A stretch of 44,844 bases of DNA, taken from assembly GCA_034437895.1 (NCBI GenBank), contig DAOTTO010000499.1, forward strand, positions 1 through 44,844. Reading direction: 5' to 3'. The position numbers and the translations under genes were made by a program. The notes beneath the pieces were generated by a model that was not told the DNA's origin, did not search any database, and saw nothing but the letters and a program-made list of their open reading frames with translations. The stretch is from JANRLJ01 sp034437895. Lineage in GTDB: Bacteria > Chloroflexota > Anaerolineae > Aggregatilineales > Phototrophicaceae. This document shows positions 42,236 to 44,844 of the stretch, piece by piece; position 1 is the stretch's first letter, and each line of letters starts with the position of its first letter.

Positions 42236-42255
42236 TTATGCAATCGATTGCATAA
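42236..42255. promoter_or_regulatory. Perfect 20-bp palindrome, LacI-type operator candidate
   Basis: TTATGCAATCGATTGCATAA is a perfect palindrome with a central CG, as in LacI-family operators. It lies 85 bp upstream of the Gfo/Idh gene, in an otherwise non-coding 168-bp leader. Confidence 0.6.
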
Positions 42256-42340
42256 GATAGCTTCGCCCAAAATTGTTTTTATAAACCCTGTCGTTGGTTA
42301 CAATCACAACCATTGAAGAAATAATAAAGAAAGGATTTCT

Positions 42341-43495
42341 ATGAAGCCCGTCGTTGCCGTAACTGGAACTGGTTTTATCGGTCCCGTGCATGTGGAGGCA
42401 CTGCGTCGATTAGGCATTCATGTGCGCGGTGTACTCGGTTCGACCCCGGAAAAAAGCCAAGAAGCCGCGCAACAAATGGGGCTGGAAGTGGGCTATGCGG
42501 ACTATCAGGCAATTATTGATGATCCGCTCATCAACGTAGTTCACCTTACAACTCCCAATAAACTGCATTTTGAAACCGCCAAAGCCGCCCTACTTACCGG
42601 GAAACACGTCATCTGTGAAAAACCGCTTGCGATGACTTCCACCGAAACGGCTGAACTCGTCAGAATCGCGGATGCCCATCCCAACCTGATTAGCGCCGTC
42701 AACTACAACATCCGCTTTTATCCTACCGTCCTCCATACGCGTGATTTAGTCCGCAGCGGCGCGATTGGTGATGTGTATTTTGTGCGGGGCGCATATATTC
42801 AGGATTGGCTGTTGTTCGATACCGATTTTAACTGGCGTGTGATGGCGCAAGACGGCGGCGATCTGCGAGCAATTGGCGATATAGGTACACACTGGATGGA
42901 TTTGATCGGCTTCGTAACCGGACTCAAAACCGAATCGCTGCTGGCGGATTTAAGCACCTTTATTCCAGTACGCAAAAAGCCGAAGCAAGCCATCGCCACA
43001 TTTAAAGGCAAAGAAACAGACGGCTCGATTGAGTATGAACCTGTGGACATCCACACAGATGATTACGGCGCGGTGCTGTTCCATTATGAAAATGGCGCAC
43101 GCGGGACGATGAATGTGTCGCAAGTGAGCGCTGGGCGCAAAAATCAACTCACATTTGAAATTTACGGCTCAAAAGCGGCAATAAGTTGGAATGGCGAAAA
43201 TCCCAATGAACTCTGGATTGGGTACCGTGATCGTCCCAATGAAGTGCTGATTAAAGACCCTTCGTTGCTATCGGAGAACGCTCGTGCTTTTACGAGTTAT
43301 CCCGGTGGACATGCGGAAGGGTTCCCCGATACATTTAAACAGCTTTACCGCGCCATTTATGATTACCTTGCAACGGGCGATTTCAGTAAACCCAAGCCTT
43401 ACCCGACCTTTCAAGACGGGCATGATGAAATTGTCCTATGCGAAAGTATCTTAAAAAGCCATCAAGAACGCCGCTGGTTGGATATTCCTAAATAG
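42341..43495 (+). CDS. Gfo/Idh/MocA-family sugar oxidoreductase
   Basis: This is an NAD(P)-dependent oxidoreductase of 384 residues. It has the N-terminal Rossmann fold (VAVTGTGFIGPVHVEAL), CEKPLAM with the catalytic lysine and the C-terminal active-site segment GDIGTHWMDLIGF. YPGGHAEGFPDTFKQLYRAIYDYL is typical of the scyllo-inositol/sugar dehydrogenase branch that is paired with TIM-barrel isomerases. AAAGGA is 5 bases before the ATG. It forms an operon with the isomerase 24 bp downstream, controlled perhaps through the palindrome at 42236. Confidence 0.92.
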   Translation: MKPVVAVTGTGFIGPVHVEALRRLGIHVRGVLGSTPEKSQEAAQQMGLEVGYADYQAIIDDPLINVVHLTTPNKLHFETAKAALLTGKHVICEKPLAMTSTETAELVRIADAHPNLISAVNYNIRFYPTVLHTRDLVRSGAIGDVYFVRGAYIQDWLLFDTDFNWRVMAQDGGDLRAIGDIGTHWMDLIGFVTGLKTESLLADLSTFIPVRKKPKQAIATFKGKETDGSIEYEPVDIHTDDYGAVLFHYENGARGTMNVSQVSAGRKNQLTFEIYGSKAAISWNGENPNELWIGYRDRPNEVLIKDPSLLSENARAFTSYPGGHAEGFPDTFKQLYRAIYDYLATGDFSKPKPYPTFQDGHDEIVLCESILKSHQERRWLDIPK

Positions 43496-43519
43496 ATCAA
43501 TACGATAAGGAGCGACCCC

Positions 43520-44428
43520 ATGCAACTCGGATTTGTTAGCGCGATTTTGCCCGATTTTTCTCTGGAAGAAGTTTTCGCTTTTGCAAAAGAAAATAATTTT
43601 GACTGCATTGAAGTGATGTGCTGGCCTGTGGGCAAGGCAGAACGACGTTATGCCGGTGTCACCCATATTGATGTCACCAACTTCACCGCCAGTGATGCCA
43701 GCACCATCAACGCACTTTCCGAAAAATATGGCATTAAAATTTCCAGCCTCGGTTATTATCCCAATCCCCTTGTAAGCGATAAAGCCGAACGTGATGTGTA
43801 TTTTGAACATATCAAGAAGGTCATCACGGCTTCTGCCCTGCTCGGCGTGAACATTATGAATACCTTCATCGGGCGCGACCACACTAAATCAATTGAGGAC
43901 AATTGGCCGTTGTTTGAAGAACTCTGGCCGCCAGTAATCGCTTTCGCGGAGCAGCAAGGCGTAAAAGTCGGTATCGAAAACTGCCCGATGCTGTTTAGTA
44001 TGGATGAATGGCCGGGAGGCAAAAATCTCGCCATTTCGCCCGAAGTGTGGCGCAAGATGTTCGCCCGAATTCCGAGCGATCACTTTGGCCTAAACTTCGA
44101 CCCGTCACATCTCGTCTGGCAGCATATTGATTACATCCGCTGCATTCATGAGTTCGGTCACAAATTTGTCCACGTCCATGCCAAAGACACCAAAATTGAT
44201 ACCGATATGATTTATGAACGCGGGATTACCAGTGTCAAATGGCATATTCCCAAGCTGCCGGGGTTAGGTGATGTTCACTGGGGTAAATTCTTCTCAGCGC
44301 TGACCGATGTGAACTATAAAGGCGCGGTGTGTATTGAGGTCGAAGATCGCGCCTATGAAGACTCGCTCGATGCTCGCAAGCGCTCACTAACCCAATCCCG
44401 CCGCCATTTGGAACAATTTATGCGATAA
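43520..44428 (+). CDS. Sugar phosphate isomerase/epimerase (AP endonuclease 2-like TIM barrel)
   Basis: This is a 302-residue xylose-isomerase-like TIM barrel. Likely metal ligands are E in VGIENCPM, D in NFDPSHL with its following H, the H in VHVHAKDTKID and the last E in CIEVEDRAYE, giving the E-D/H-H-E set of this family. It probably isomerises or epimerises the keto-sugar made by the upstream Gfo/Idh oxidoreductase. AAGGAG lies 7 bases before the ATG. Confidence 0.92.
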   Translation: MQLGFVSAILPDFSLEEVFAFAKENNFDCIEVMCWPVGKAERRYAGVTHIDVTNFTASDASTINALSEKYGIKISSLGYYPNPLVSDKAERDVYFEHIKKVITASALLGVNIMNTFIGRDHTKSIEDNWPLFEELWPPVIAFAEQQGVKVGIENCPMLFSMDEWPGGKNLAISPEVWRKMFARIPSDHFGLNFDPSHLVWQHIDYIRCIHEFGHKFVHVHAKDTKIDTDMIYERGITSVKWHIPKLPGLGDVHWGKFFSALTDVNYKGAVCIEVEDRAYEDSLDARKRSLTQSRRHLEQFMR

Positions 44429-44477
44429 TTTTTCTAAGGGGCAAAGATGAACATATTGTTTAGCTTTCATCTTAATG

Positions 44478-44615
44478 ACTGATGTTACGCAGTTAGCCCT
44501 CATCCTAAATCCTTCTCCCTCATGGAGAAGGACTTTGAGATATGCTGTGCGTTTGCCTCCCCTCGCCCTGAGGGGCCGGGGGTGAGGGCAGAAACAGCGG
44601 CTGCGTAACGTCAGT
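44478..44615. mobile_element. MITE-like element 1 with 15-bp terminal inverted repeats and 5-bp target duplication
   Basis: The 138-bp element starts with ACTGATGTTACGCAG and ends with the reverse complement of ACTGACGTTACGCAG (14 of 15 identical). TAATG directly flanks both ends (44473-44477 and 44616-44620), a clear target duplication. The interior has no ORF. It holds hairpins 44511-44518 with 44524-44531 and 44559-44564 with 44570-44575, in the CCCTCA...TGAGGG style of common intergenic repeats. It must depend on a transposase elsewhere. It lies in the 416-bp gene-free end of the window. Confidence 0.7.
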
Positions 44616-44667
44616 TAATGATTTCCTTTGCGTTTCGTGGCGTTCTTTGCGCCTTTGCGTCTAAGTA

Positions 44668-44844
44668 CCTGATCTTACGCAGACACTCAAATCACTGGAC
44701 ACTGGCAGTTCAAAACTGCCAGCTAGAGGGTTTAAAAACCCCTAAAGGGGTTAAGTAAAAAGGTTCTTTAACCTCTTTAGAGGTTTCCAGATTGCGCGTA
44801 GCTCTGGGTTTTGAACCCGGAGCGGCTGGCTGCGTAAGGTGAGT
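44668..44844. mobile_element. MITE-like element 2, hairpin-rich, related ends
   Basis: The left end CCTGATCTTACGCAG and the right end (reverse complement ACTCACCTTACGCAG) agree at 12 of 15 positions and share TTACGCAG with element 1. The right end coincides with the window edge, so a target duplication cannot be checked. The interior is a chain of hairpins: 44702-44710 with 44714-44722 (9 bp), 44728-44733 with 44736-44741, the alternative 44739-44742 with 44747-44750, 44770-44776 with 44779-44785 (7 bp), and 44802-44810 with 44814-44822. No ORF is present. The 52 bp between the two elements (44616-44667) holds only a CTTTGCG-rich stretch. Confidence 0.6.

Noticed and set aside
44616..44667. 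CRISPR-like or tandem repeat in the CTTTGCG-rich stretch between the two MITEs
   Set aside because: Units are short, irregular and not separated by spacers.

Overview
The window looks like part of the chromosome of a heterotrophic, aerobic or microaerobic member of the Chloroflexota, probably Anaerolineae-like. This is inferred from the mix of genes: a form II CO-dehydrogenase-like operon, many Gfo/Idh/MocA and sugar enzymes, an F420-type LLM oxidoreductase beside a dihydropyrimidinase, a DUF4058 protein, GAF/HisKA_3-NarL signalling, and secreted binding proteins. Base composition is moderate and fairly even, and no rRNA, tRNA or CRISPR array is seen.

Layout. (1) 1-258: a multi-stem structured RNA, cut by the window edge, that ends just before the ATGA start of the first gene; it may be an orphan HEARO/IscB-type omega-RNA element. 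(2) 266-6841 (+): BMP-family nucleoside-binding protein, its double ABC ATPase, and a two-gene xanthine-dehydrogenase-type molybdenum hydroxylase (FAD subunit plus a fused Fe-S/Mo subunit). This reads as purine uptake and oxidation, but no permeases are in view. (3) 6899-16973 (-): a QxxRW glycosyltransferase downstream of a molybdenum hydroxylase operon ordered, in transcription direction, coxG-like, coxS, coxL (form II), coxM, MoxR ATPase, VWA protein, xdhC, molybdopterin-binding protein. (4) 17229-27793: carbohydrate genes, namely a sugar-binding protein, a GH1 beta-glucosidase, and a LacI regulator followed by PhyH-type oxygenase, Gfo/Idh and aldo/keto reductase genes (-), divergent from an SDR and a large GH63/MGH1-like glycosidase (+). 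(5) 28169-39253 (+): a four-gene SsuC/THI5-type ABC importer followed by a class III aminotransferase, a CoA-acylating (methyl)malonate-semialdehyde dehydrogenase, a small unknown protein, DUF4058, an LLM flavin/F420 oxidoreductase and dihydropyrimidinase. This reads as reductive pyrimidine (or hydantoin-like) catabolism ending in beta-alanine and acetyl-CoA. (6) 39257-42172: a soluble GAF-GAF histidine kinase with its NarL-type regulator (-), and a divergent receiver-only regulator. (7) 42341-44428 (+): Gfo/Idh oxidoreductase and a TIM-barrel sugar isomerase behind a perfect 20-bp palindrome. (8) 44429-44844: two neighbouring MITE-like elements with related terminal inverted repeats.

The most interesting points are the LLM oxidoreductase placed where a dihydropyrimidine dehydrogenase would be expected, the two unknown proteins travelling with it, the structured RNA abutting an ATGA start codon, the shortened CoxG-like protein heading the cox operon, and the hairpin-rich MITE at the right edge. 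All function calls come from reading motifs; no search was run.
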